Assembly (NCBI RefSeq): GCF_000321225.1
Contig: NW_004450276.1
Coordinates: forward strand, 2,078,367-2,142,366
DNA from: Odobenus rosmarus divergens
Lineage: Eukaryota; Chordata; Mammalia; Carnivora; Odobenidae
Length of the DNA: 64,000 bases
Direction: 5' to 3'
Shown: in pieces, positions 35,144 through 46,258 of the stretch
Numbering within the stretch: the stretch's first letter is position 1
Layout of the letters: each line of letters opens with the position of its first letter
The notes under the pieces: generated by a model
What the model was told of the DNA's origin: nothing
What the model saw: only the letters and a program-made list of their open reading frames with translations
The model's database searches: none
Position numbers and translations under genes: made by a program

Positions 35144-36044
35144 CACCAATTAGATTTACGTACTGAGGAATGCTTGAATACCTAAGGTGCTTAACCCTGT
35201 CCTGGGCACATGGCTTCCAATAAAGGATAGCTGATTATTACCAATAGTTTGGTTTTAGGAGGTTATATGTTATTACAAAGAATGGCTTGATTACACTTTT
35301 TTTCAACTGATTCACCTCCTTGAGTCTTGGCATCAGTCCTGCCAACAGCTACCAACCCATGAACTTTTCTTGTGGGCTAATCAAGAAACAGAAAAGCGCT
35401 GGGTTGGTTTCGGTGGTGGAGCTTAATAGTCACGTTGAGTTGGTCTTGTTGGGAAGCCTGTTTGCTGAGTTCTTATCCCAGCGCAGTTGAGTTGGGGAGT
35501 GAACGGAATCTGTATGGCTTGTGAAGAATGTGATGAATGCTTTGCTTTAGAGACAGATGACAAGTTTCTTCCTGACTCAGACGGTATGTCCCAGATGTTA
35601 GCCAGTGGGACACACAGCACACATGGAAATTAGGATCCCTGAAGCTTCCACCTCAGAGAATAGATTAAAAGATATTCTAGTAAATTGTCCCACAGTAGGG
35701 AAAAAATCCCTCTGGGGGGCTCGGGACAGGCATCCCTCCATGCCTTCACTCTGAGGTTGAGGCTGTGCAGTGGGCTGCTTCTGGGATCCTAGGAGAATTC
35801 TTAGGAGCCCCTCACTGTCTTTGAAGCAAGGCAGCTCCTGTCTTGTCAGGAGAGCTTCTGTTCCACAACCCCATGTGTATCTTTTTTCTCATTGTCCCAT
35901 CACGTTACCCAAAACACCTTCTGCCACGTAAACTTCCCAGATGAGCCGAGCCAGGCGTCAGGGCCGTGGGTGTGAAACAAAGAAAGCATCGTGGAAGTAT
36001 TTTTAGCAATTATCTTAGGTAGGGTAAAGGCGAGGCAGATGGTG

Positions 36045-36215
36045 TTCATTCATTCCATTTCACGCCTCAGAAGTGCTAGGCACTGTGCTCAACGCGGAGG
36101 ATAGAACTGCGCACAGACAAAACTTGGTCCTAATGGATCACTTGTTCTCAAGGGAAGAGAGAAAATAAACATGGAGAGCAAGCAATTTTAGAATACTAGT
36201 GCCACGAAGAAAATA
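36045..36215 (-). repeat. L2 LINE fragment, antisense
   Basis: GTGCTAGGCACTGTGCTCAA, GGATAGAACTGCGCACAGAC and AGAGAAAATAAACATGGAG follow reverse L2. Confidence 0.6.
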
Positions 36216-36219
36216 AACC

Positions 36220-36550
36220 TGCTTTATGCCGGAGCTGTCCCTAGCCCCTTGTGACTGCTGGGCACTTGATAGTGGCTCGTCTGAATTGAGACGCAGTGGG
36301 AGGTGCAAAGTACACACCAGATTTTGAAGACTTAGCCTGACAAAAAGAATGTCAAATGGCTCCTAAATAATTTTTTAAAAATTTTGATGACAGGTCGAAG
36401 TGATCCTATCTTGCATATATGTTTTAATAAAGTACATTATTAGATAAGTAATTAAAATCAATTTCACTTTCCAAAATGTGGCTCCTGGAAAATTTAAAGT
36501 GATGTGTGGCTCACCTCTGTGGCTGGGGTCCTGTTTCCATCGAACAGCGC
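36220..36550. mobile_element. hAT-Charlie-like DNA transposon fossil
   Basis: GGAGCTGTCCCTAGCC at one end and TCCATCGAACAGCGCC at the other look like decayed inverted ends of a family beginning CAGngCTGTCCAATAGA. Internal GGGCACTTGATAGTGGCT, AATTGAGACGCAGTGG and ATGTGGCTCCTGGAAAATTT support this. Family name not certain. Confidence 0.5.
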
Positions 36551-37122
36551 CACACTGGAGAACATGGGGCAAGGGTTGGGACTTCCTACTTTGGATAGGG
36601 CGTTTGGGAAGGCATCCCCGAGGGGGTGTCACTTTAAGCTAGATCTGAGAAATGACGGGGAGGAAGACCTGGAAGGTGGTGGGAAGGAGCTCGGTGGGAC
36701 TGATGGAAAATCACAGGGGCAGAAAGTTAAAGAGTGGTGGGGCGAGGCTAAGGGAAGGGAAGGGAAGGAGGTAGGCAAGAACCAGACCAATGAGAAAATT
36801 GTGTAAAGCTTGGATTGCATTCTAAATGCAATGGGGCATTCCTTTAAAAAGCCAAAGAGTCAACTGGTTTTACTCCAGGCAGCAAATGGACAACTGGAGA
36901 TAGAAAGACTACTCTCAGGGAATAAGGGCTCCCCAGGAGGGCATCACTGATGTACAAAAGTCCAACCTGGACTCTCTTATTAGAAGCTGACTACTGGGGC
37001 TGCCCATGTTCCCCTCGTATTCAAAAAATAATAAGCAGGGGAGGATCGGTGGTCGTTAGCGTTCTAGGACTATTTGCTAAGCTTTGTTTCTATTTGTGTG
37101 CTATTTTGTGTTTTTGGAACAG

Positions 37123-37404
37123 TGCTTTGAACCAGATGCCCTGTTACTAATAGCTGGAGGAGATTTTGAGGAGCAGCTCCGAGAGGAAGTGGTCCAGAGA
37201 ATTTCTCTTCTCCTCCTCTATTACATTATTCATCAGGAAGAGATCTGTTCTTCCAAGCTCAACATGAGTAATAAAGAGTATAAATTTTACCTACACAGCC
37301 TCCTCAGCCTCAGGCAGGACGAAGACTCCTATTTCCTTTCACAGAACGAGACAGAAGATATCTTGACACTCACCAGGCAGTACTTTGGCACTTCTAGAAG
37401 CCAG
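37123..37404 (+). CDS. SLC39A12: SLC39A12 second coding exon: extracellular domain
   Basis: This exon encodes residues 88-181 of the ectodomain. It opens with [19 protein letters not shown] and contains the highly conserved run [19 protein letters not shown]. It ends with [11 protein letters not shown]. The acceptor is GGAACAG|TGC and the donor CAG|GTAAGA, both strong, and the exon is 282 nt with phase 0 at both ends, so skipping it would keep the frame. N-glycosylation sequons NMS and NET are visible. The cysteines CF at the start and EIC are at positions that the family keeps. Identity to human ZIP12 over this exon is very high by eye. No frameshift or stop is present. Confidence 0.96.
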
Positions 37405-37622
37405 GTAAGAAGGGCCAAGGTGCCAACTGGCTTTGCTGCTAAGATAAAGTCTCCGAGCCTTGTTCCCTGTCGCCTATTTATCCCTAGGACAGCCAAGGAC
37501 TTTCAAGAGAGGTATTTGTGAGTTTTAGCTATGGGATGTTAAGTGATGTCATTTACAACTCTGAGTATAAAAGGGGGAGATGGGATGACTAATTATTGTA
37601 AAATGAGTTCCAGCCAGAAGGT

Positions 37623-37645
37623 GGGCGGGTGGGTGGGTGGGTGGG
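37623..37645 (+). promoter_or_regulatory. Six-triplet G-quadruplex motif in intron 2
   Basis: Six GGG runs are separated by single bases (C, then T four times), starting 219 bp after the exon 2 donor on the coding strand. One-base loops give the most stable class of quadruplex, and the motif would be present in nascent SLC39A12 RNA as well as DNA. Any effect on splicing or transcription is inference. Confidence 0.6.
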
Positions 37646-38222
37646 CAGGAAAGCCAGGTGACGGGGCAACTCTCTTCTCCTGAACATGAAAGGGAGTGAG
37701 TCACGGCTCCTGATCAGTCTCCAAGTACTGACCCACATAGGGGAGGGCATCATGCCTATTTGCCTTGCCGTCTGGCCAGGGGAAAAGAAGGCGGGGCCAT
37801 TTGAGAGAGAGAGGAATTTATCATTAGTTACCTCACTGGAGAAACAGCTTGCAAAAGTATTATTCATGACCGTCAGCACAGACAATATCCCTTCTGCAGC
37901 TTTTGATTCGTGCTGCTTCAGTTCGAGGGGTCTCTGGACGTGGTTTTCTCCCCTCAGGGCTCCCACTGTGAGGAACCAGGTGTCTGGTTTCTTCTGGCCT
38001 TCCTTACTGTTCCAGCAAAAGCTGGCCTTTCAATTACCTTTATTAGCTTTGCAGTGGGAAGTCTGAGTGGATGAAGTGCTCTGAACATTAAAAAAAAAAA
38101 AAACAAAGAAGTTTTTTAAGCCACATTTTCTTAAAGAATCGAGCAGCCGCCCATGCATTTTGAAGAGTGTTGTGAATCATTTTTTTTTTCTCTTGATTTT
38201 TTCATTGACATGTGTCTTTGAG

Positions 38223-38528
38223 CTGCTGTAACAAAAATACCATAGACTGAGTGGCTTCTACACAAGAGAAATTTCTCTCTCACAGTTTTGGAGGCGGGTG
38301 AGAGCCCCCCCATCCTGGTTTACAAGAGACTATCTCCCCACATGGTAGAAGGGATAATGGAGTGCTCTGGGATCTCTCTTATAAGGGCACCAATCCCATT
38401 CATGATGGCTTCACCCTCATGACCCAATCACCTCCCAAAGGCCCCACCTTGTAACACCAGCACAGTAGGTGGTAGGATTTCAACATAGCAGTTTGGATGG
38501 GGGGACACAAACATTCAGTCTATAGTGA
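38223..38528 (-). mobile_element. MaLR-type solo LTR, antisense
   Basis: AGCTGCTGTAACAAAAATACC-ATAGACTGAGTGGCTT at one end and GACACAAACATTCAGTCTAT at the other, with CCCAATCACCTCCCAAAGGC inside, fit a reversed MaLR LTR. No internal retroviral sequence adjoins it. Confidence 0.65.
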
Positions 38529-39699
38529 TGTGTATAGGTGTGTTTGATTTTTGACCGCAATTCTGGCTCCTGGGAGCCCCGAGGTACCTGTGCAATCATG
38601 CTGTGGCCTAATGACCAGCAAATACATCCTCCCATTTGCCGTAAAAACGTTTACTTTCTCTTGTGATTGGCACACAGATGGAAAGACTCTTTCCGAAGGA
38701 CTGTGTGGGCATCACTCTGGTAACTCTCATCTCATGAATCTCAAAATAGAGCCATATTTTTGTTTCCACTTCCAATTGAGAAAATGGTTTCCTTTCTAGA
38801 ATTCAGTTTCTGCTTAAATAAGGAAAGAGGCCCACATATGATTTCTTCGGTGCAACATCTATACAAGATCGGTTCATATTAGCCACTAGGATTTTAGTCA
38901 TCCCATCTGTTACTGCCTTTTGATGCAGATTAAGTGGGAATGAGAACCCAGCACTCAAAAGCAGATGGTGTGTATATGTTCAACGCAGATTTCTGGTTAT
39001 CCAACACATACTGCAAATACCTGGGCTTCCAAGTGTATGTGAGATTAAACATTCCTAGAGCAGAATAAAATAATTCAGTATTATGGGGAGGCCTACTTTC
39101 TCCTTCTATTCATTCAAGAAGAATTAAGAGCTCTTGTTGGGTTGTAACCCTTGCTAGGCCTTAGACCAGTTGTCTCCTGGAGGATGGCCCTGTCATCCTT
39201 TAGCCCATTTATTTGGGCTGGAATTCCCTTAGGAATCCTTAGTCAGTCAATCCAGACTTTTACAGGAGGCCAGTTGGCCTCTCACTGGAGGATGCCGCTC
39301 TCTCCAACTAGAGAGTGTGAGGTCACAGAAGGTGCTGGTAGACCAGGCCTACCACCACCAGCATCTCTAGGTCTTGGTCTGCACAGGATTCCACCTCAAT
39401 AGGTGAAGCCACTAAGAGCTGCTCCAGGTAGGCCTTCACCAGCTCAACAGAAACAGCTCTACACCCAAGTACGCTAACCCAGCCACCCTCCCTAGTGGCC
39501 CAGAATGTACATATCCCTCCATTCCTTCATTCTCTTTTGTCCAACTATTGTTTAGCTCCTTGACTCAATCTCTTGCTCCCAGTGCTCTCTGCTCTTTCCA
39601 CTGTTGGCTATTACCATGATAAACAGGGATCGGTATAGACTTCTCCACTAACACTGACTCTTATATGGAGGAATAGTGGATGGTATTACTGTCCTACAG

Positions 39700-40280
39700 T
39701 TGATAAATCCAGAAACCTGAGCCATTTTTAACTCTTCAGACTCCTTCACATTTTCTTCCGAGTCCTTTGTAATATTCCTCAAATACATCCACTTCTTTCC
39801 ATCTCTAGTGCTACCATCTGAGGTCAAGAAATACCTTGGGTTAATCAATAACTTCTTTTTCTTTTATTTTCTTTTTTTCATTATTTTTTTAAGATCTTAT
39901 TTTTCTTTTTTTCTTTTTTTTATTATGTTATGTTAATCACCATACATTACATCATTAGTTTTTGATGTAGTGTTCCATGATTCATTGTTTGTGTATAACA
40001 CCCAGTGCTCCATGCAGTACGTGCCCTCTTTAATCAATAACCTCTTAACTATACTCCTGCTTTTAAATTCTAGCCCTGGAAATTTATTCGCTACTTTGCC
40101 ACCAGAGTGATATATTTCTATAACATACCTTATTGTATTATCCTTTTTTTTTTATAACATTAATGGCTCCTCTGGAGCCTTTAGGGGAAAAGTTTTCATA
40201 ACACTGAGTATAAGCCTCTTGCCACCTTCTCCAGCCTACTGTCTGTCAGATGCACAACTAGACACTGGGTCCAACAATAG
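39700..40280 (+). repeat. L2 LINE fragment, split by an L1 insertion
   Basis: TCAGACTCCTTCACATTTTC and CCACTTCTTTCCATCTCTAG before, and CTCCTGCTTTTAAATTCTAG and TTAATGGCTCCTCTGGAGCC after the insertion, read as one L2 3' region. Confidence 0.5.
39855..40031 (-). repeat. Short L1 3' UTR insertion, antisense
   Basis: T-rich start then TTATGTTAATCACCATACAT-TACATCATTAG to GTGCCCTCTT, nearly identical to the 3' end of the L1 at 18.54-18.66 kb. Flanked by TTAATCAATAAC(T/C)TC duplications (39841 and 40032). Only the last ~120 bp of the L1 was copied. Confidence 0.9.
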
Positions 40281-40299
40281 TAATACTAAGATTAGCTAA

Positions 40300-40510
40300 C
40301 TGTGTCCTATGTACCAGCTACTATATTAAGAATTTTTCATGCATTAGCTCATCTAATCTTAATAACCTTTGTGGTGGGCAGCATTGTCCTTTTTTACCGA
40401 TAAAGAACATGAAGGTTAACAAAGTTAATCATTTTGCCCAAGGTCACTCAGTTACAAATAGCAGAGATAATATTAAAGCCTTATCTGTCTATCCCAAGCA
40501 CTATGCCATG
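40300..40510 (-). repeat. MIR SINE, antisense
   Basis: CCTATGTACCAGCTACTATA, TTAGCTCATCTAATCTTAAT and GCCCAAGGTCACTCAGTTAC follow reverse MIR. Confidence 0.8.
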
Positions 40511-40584
40511 GAACTCACTTTGATGATATGAAAGTCCAATAACGCCCCATCCTGTGTTTCCATTTATTTCTATATACAAGAGGA

Positions 40585-40770
40585 AGAGTATTTAAAAGCA
40601 TAAGCTGTGGAGTCAGATCTGAGTGCGCACTGGGACTCCGTTATTGGTCTGGTGATCTGTGTAAAGGGTATCCACTGCACAGAGCTCTGGGAGAATGAGA
40701 GTGCATAATATAATGGACTTAGCATAGTGTCTGGCACATAATACGCACTCAATAAATGTTTAAATGAGTG
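40585..40770 (+). repeat. MIR SINE
   Basis: AAAAGCATAAGCTGTGGAGTC and the 3' end TGTCTGGCACATAATACGCA, then CTCAATAAATGTTT, match MIR. Confidence 0.8.
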
Positions 40771-41397
40771 AATGGATATACTAGTGGAATGCAAAGCAAG
40801 ATTCTTGCCTTTCAGATGCTCATAATTTAATTGAAGAAAATTGATGTGCACATGGAAAAGATCCTATGTCTGATGGGAGTTCAAAGAACACAGACTGTGC
40901 TAGCTTTGATTTGCACTTAGCACACATTGAACTTGAGACTAAAGGCAGGGGTGAAAAGAGAAGTTTTCTGTGATGACACAAGGCACCAGAGCCAATGTGA
41001 AGTCAAGGTCGGGAATATAGATTTGGAAGTCATTACACTGCAGGCTCTTCTTAAAGCTGGAGAGAAACAATTCACCAACTGGAAGGTCATGAGCAGTAAG
41101 AGCAAAGGATCTTCTTGGAGAAAACACATCTCTGAGGGAGTAATGAGAAAGGTTAGGTAAATAAGGACCAATAGGATGGGAGTTAGAAAATCCAGTGTCA
41201 GGGCGAGTAAAAGAAACAAGAATTTTCCAAACAGAATTCTGAAACTAGAGAATGACGGTATTCATGTTCCTACAAACAATTCAGACCTCTTTAAGGTAAA
41301 GAACTATTTCTTGTTTTTTGGGGAAATCCTAGCGATATTTTAAACAAAATAACTTCAGAGGTTCAAACTTTTCTTTTGACTGTGTATCTGATTTCAG

Positions 41398-41605
41398 TGT
41401 ATGGAAACCAAAATGCTGCAGGAAAAATCTGGAATAGTGAGCAGTGACGGTGCTGATGAAAATACACTTCCTCAGTTGGCGGCGACAATCATCGCTTTGT
41501 CCCTCCAAGGTGTTTGTCTGGGGCAAAGGAATTTGCCTTCCCCAGACTATTTTACAGAATACATTTTCAGTTTTTTGAATAGTTCAAATACTCTCCACCT
41601 CTCGG
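41398..41605 (+). CDS. SLC39A12: SLC39A12 third coding exon: extracellular domain
   Basis: This exon encodes residues 182-250 plus the first base of codon 251. It starts [20 protein letters not shown] and runs through [20 protein letters not shown] and [17 protein letters not shown] to NTLHLS. The acceptor is ATTTCAG|TGT and the donor TCGG|GTAAGG, leaving phase 1. The next exon supplies AA to complete a glutamate codon, matching human LSELDQLL. Sequon NSS is present near residue 243. Length is 208 nt. This exon lies 8.8 kb upstream of exon 4, the largest intron in the window, because intron 3 took in a long L1. Confidence 0.96.
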
Positions 41606-42183
41606 GTAAGGATGCTTTTCATGAATTTCACTCCCAAGTCATACCTACTAAATGAATTGTGCCCAAAAGAAAGACTGATGCTTTTTGATGACTAAATTTG
41701 TTCGGGTATGTTCTAAACACCATTTTATCTTACCGTGTAGTAAGACAGCTCAGACCTTTTCAAGGCAAACATGTTATTGTCTCTATGTGGTGATGAGGCA
41801 AAAATAGGGACTTGGATCATTTGATGGTGGTATTGTGGATTTAGAGCCAAGGGAGAGATTTTTATGACCTGCTCTAAGTACTAATGAACACTTTTCGACT
41901 TAGTACATAGCCCTGAGCCAGGCGTCACAAAATATTGCATAAGAATGATGAAATAGTATGCCAAATGGTGCAAGAACCTTGGTAGTGTTTGCTTGTAACT
42001 ATAACAGTAAACTATTTAATTTTAAATAAAAGTCATGTGAACTATCCTTTCTGGCTACATTCATGACTGCCAGCTTTTTGGAACTCCAAGGTAAAATGGG
42101 ATGCTGGGAATGGAATCAGAATGTTTGTTTTGCACATTTCTCTGTCCTCGACAAGACATTAAAAATGAAATGAATTTTAATTT

Positions 42184-42339
42184 TTTGGTAAGATTGATTT
42201 ATTTATTTTAGAAAGAGCGAAAGAGTGGGGGGGGAGGGGCAGAGGCAGAGAGAGAATGTCAAGGAGACTCCCTGCTGAATGTGGAGCTTGATCCCACAAT
42301 CCATGAGATCATGACCAACTGAGCCAACCAGGTGCCCCG
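42184..42339 (-). repeat. Can-SINE, minus strand, diverged
   Basis: GATTGATTTATTTATTTTAG tail and GAGCCAACCAGGTGCCCC head with a shortened centre; older than most SINEs here. Confidence 0.85.
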
Positions 42340-45300
42340 GAAATGACATTTTTAAAATCTGTATCAAATTTGTACACCAAGGGCTCCAGGAGTGTCGCAT
42401 AAGAGCTGGTGCTGCTCCTGACGCACTTCCTCTTGCGAAGTCACAACATAAAGGGATGTGAATTTACCAAGGGACCAACAACACCCGTGATCTGGATAAA
42501 CCCCCCCAAGTCTGAAGGGATCGAGAGCTGGAGCCATACAATTCAGTGTTAAACTTTCCCTGGACCTATTTGCCCAACAATTTGAATGACAGATGTGGTT
42601 TTCTACAGTTCACTTGCATTTTCTATTAGAAGTCAAAATATAATTAAATCATGTTACCTAGCTGTCATGCATAGGAAATAAGCCAGGGAAAGTCATGTTA
42701 TGCAAAGAATCCTTTTGAGGTGGGAAACAGAAGTTGGGAAATTTTAGCAGTGCAGTTCCTGTTGCAACTGGAGGAGTGCAAGTGATTCCATTTTTCAAAT
42801 GATGTAAAAATTGGAAGGCTTTTGAAGGATTGACCACTTGAAGGCTCGACCACTCTATGAAATAGAAGGTGATCAGACCACAATACAGAAGACAGAGGCA
42901 AGCTGTGTAGATATTGCTCATTGTGGACCTTGGTTAAAAAATCCAAATAACTACCCATGAGAGATCTGCAGTATCACCTATCTATTTGGGCAAAAACCAG
43001 CCACTTTAGACTTTGAACACTCAGAGTTCTATTTCATAGTGCCATTCCATCTCAGTGCCATTAGGCGTTTCAGAAGCCATGTGGCATTTTTTTCTCTTAT
43101 AGCTGCCCCCGAGCTAGCACTGTAGCAACTGATTGTATCTTGGGTAGGAAGAAAGTATTCTAGTTTTAAGTGTTTTGGTTTTTTTTCCATTTAAAATCCA
43201 GCATAGTGAACATGCAGTGTTATGTTAGTTTCAGGTGTGCCATATAGTGATTCAAGTCTATACATTACTCAGGGCTCATCATGATAAATGTGTTCTTTAT
43301 CCCCATCATTTTTTTACCCATCCCCCCACCCACCTCCCCTCTGGTAACCATCTGTTTGTTCTCTACAGTTAAGAGCCTGCTATTTGGTTTCTCTCTCTGT
43401 GTGTGTCTCTCTCTCTTTCCTTTGCTCATTTGTTTGTTTCTTAAATTCCTCTTATGAGTGAAATCATATGGTATTTGCCTTTCTCTGACTGACTTCATTT
43501 TGCTTAGCATTATACTCTCTAGATCCATCCATGTTGTTGCAAATGGCAAGATTTCGTGTTTTTATGGCTGAGTGATATTCCATTGTATATACATACCACA
43601 TCTCCTTTACCCATCTATCTATCAATGGGTACTTGGGCTGTTTCCATGATGTGGCTATTGTAAATAATGCTACAATAAACATAGGGGTGCATATAACCTT
43701 TTGAATTAATGTTTTCATATTCTTTGGGTAAATATCCAGTAGAGTTACAGGATTATATAGTGGTTCTATTTTTAGTTTTTTGAGGAATCTCCATACTGTT
43801 TTCCACAGTGGCTGCACCCATCTGCATTCCTACCAACAGTGCCCAATGGCTCCCTTTTCCTCCACATCCTTGCTAACATTTGTTGTTCCTTGTGTTTTGA
43901 TTTTAGCCATTCTGACGGGTGTGAGGTGCTATCTCATTGTGGTTTTCACTTATGTTTTCCTGAAGTCAGTGATGTTGAGCATCTTTTCATGTGTCTGCTG
44001 GCCATCTGGATGTCTTCTTTGGAGAAATATTTGTTCATTTCTTTTTCCCATTTTTAAATGGATTATTTGATCTTTTGGTGTCAAGTTGTATAAATTCTTT
44101 ATATATTTTGGACACTAATCCTTTATTGGATTTTCATTTCCGAATATCTTCTCCTATTCAGTAGGTTGTCTTCTAGTTTTTTTGATGGTTTCTTTAGCTG
44201 TGTGGAAGCTTTTTATTGTGATGTAGTCCCAATAGTTTATTTTTGCTTTTCTTTCCCTTGCCTCAGGAGACATTTCTAGAAAAATATTGCTATGGCCTAT
44301 GTCAGAGAAATGACTACCTATGCTCTCTTTTAGGATTTTTATGATTTTAGATCCCACATTTATGTCCTTAATCCATTTTTAGTTTACTTCTGTGTATGAT
44401 ATAAGAAAGTGGTCCAGTTTCATTCTTTCGCATATAACTGTCCAGTTTTCCCAAGACCATTTGTTGGGGAGACTTTTTCCCATTGCATATTCTTACCTTC
44501 TTTGTTGAAGATTAATTGACCATATAATCATGGGTTTATTTCTGGGCTTTCTAATCTGTTCTATTGATCTATGTGTCTATTTTAGTGCCAGTACCATACT
44601 TCGATTATTGCCACTTTGTAAGTATAACTTGAAATCTGGAATTGTGATACCTCCAGTTTTTTCTTTTTCAAGATTATTTTGGCTATTTGGGGTCTTTTGT
44701 GGTTCCATACAAATTTTAGGATTTCTTGTTCCAGTTCTGTGAAAAATGCTGTTGGTATTTTGATAAGGATTGCATTAAATCTGTAAATTGCTTTGGATAG
44801 TATAGACATTTCAACAATATTTGTTCTTCCAATCCATGAGCATGGAATATCTTTCCATTTGTTTGTGTCATCTTCGATTTCTTTCACCAGTGTTTTATAC
44901 TTTTAAGAATACAGATCTTTCACCTCCTTGGTTAAATTTATTCCTAGGTATTTTATTATTTTTGGTGTAATTTAAATGGGACTATTTTCTTAATTTCTTT
45001 TTCTGCTGTTTTATTTTTAGTGTATAGAAATGCAACAGATTTCTGTGTATTGATTTTGTATCCTGCAACCTTACTGAATTCATTTATCAGTTCTAGTAGT
45101 TTTTTGGAGGAGTCTTTAGGGATTCTATATATAGTGTCATCTCATCTGCAAATAGTGGAAGTTTTACCTCTTCCTTACCAATTTGGATGCCTTTTATTCC
45201 TTTTTCTTGTCTGATAGTTGTGGCTAGGACTGCCAGTACTATGTTGAATAGAAGTGGTGAGAGTGGACATCCTTGTCTTGTTCTTGACCTGAGAGGAAAA

Positions 45301-45580
45301 GCTCTCAGTTTTTCCCCATTGAGGATGATGTAAGATGTGGGTTTTTTATATATGGTCTTTATTATGTTGAGGTATGTTCCCTCTAAATCTACTTTGTTGA
45401 GGGTTTTTATCATGAGTGGATGTTGTACTTTGTCAAATGCTTTTTCTGCATCTATTGAAAAGATTATATGGTTTTTATCCTTTCTCTTGTTGATGTGATA
45501 TATCATACTGATGGCTTTGCAAATATTGAACAACCCTTGCATAACAGAAATAAATGCCACTTGATCATGATAAATGATTT

Positions 45581-45761
45581 TTTAAAGATTTATTTATTTG
45601 ACAGAGTGGGGGAGGGGCAGAGGAAGAGGGAGAGAATCTCAAGCAGACTCCCCACTGAGCATGGAGCCTGATGTAGGTGTCAATCTCACAACCCTGAGAT
45701 CATGATCTGAGCGAAGACCAAGAGTCAGATGCTCAACCAACTAAGCCACCCAGGCGTCCCA
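45581..45761 (-). repeat. Can-SINE, minus strand, inside the L1
   Basis: TTAAAGATTTATTTATTTGA tail and AAGCCACCCAGGCGTCCC head; flanks TAAATGATTTT / TAAATGGTTTT. Confidence 0.92.
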
Positions 45762-46074
45762 GTAAATGGTTTTCTAATGTATTGTTGGAATTAGCGTGCT
45801 AATATTTTGTTGAGGATTTTTGTATCTATATTCATCAGAGATAACAGCCTGTAGTTCTCTCTCTCTCTCTCTCTTTTTTTTTTTTTTTTTGGTGTCTTTA
45901 TCTGGCTTTGGTATCAAGGTAATGCTGGCCTCATAGAATATATTTGGAAGCTTTCCTTCCTCTTCTAGTTTCTGGAATAGTTTGTGAAGAATAGATATTA
46001 ACTCTTCTTTAAATGTTTGGTAGAATTCACCTGTGAAGTTGTCTGGTCCTAGGCTTTTATTTGTTGGAAGTTTT

Positions 46075-46258
46075 GTTTTGTTTTGCTGTGTTTTGTTTTG
46101 GGGGGGTAGGGGCAGAGGGAGAGGGAGAGGGAATCTTAAGCAGGTTCCATGCCCAGCATGGAGCCTGGTGTGAGGCTCGATCCCATAACCCTTGAGATCA
46201 TGATCTGAGCGGAAATCAAGAGTTGGATGCTTAACTGACTGAGCCACCCAGGCACCCT
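46075..46258 (-). repeat. Can-SINE, minus strand, inside the L1
   Basis: GTTTTG-rich tail replaces the usual A-rich tail; head GAGCCACCCAGGCACCC; target duplication GGAAGTTTT at 46066-46074 and 46259-46267. Confidence 0.92.

Larger units (their letters stand above)
29885..37122 (+). other. SLC39A12: SLC39A12 intron 1
   Basis: Starts GTTAGT and ends AACAG. It holds the GC-box cluster, three full SINEs, a MIR at 32340-32530, MIR-like fragments near 34600-34720 and 35184-35240, an L2 fragment at 36045-36215 and a hAT-like fossil at 36220-36550. A homopolymer G run is at about 31511-31521, a (TAAA)n run at 30991-31032 and a (GT)n run at 32100-32121. 30600-32330, 32540-34225 and 35240-36040 show nothing else I recognise. 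Confidence 0.9.
37405..41397 (+). other. SLC39A12: SLC39A12 intron 2
   Basis: Starts GTAAGA and ends TTTCAG. It contains the G-quadruplex motif at 37623-37645, a MaLR-type LTR at 38223-38528, an L2 stretch interrupted by a short L1 insertion, and two MIRs. 38530-39640 and 40780-41390 hold nothing I recognise. Confidence 0.9.

Noticed and set aside
45774..46247. 157-codon minus-strand frame as a novel gene
   Set aside because: It is L1 ORF2 sequence ([24 protein letters not shown]) fused by chance to a Can-SINE translation.
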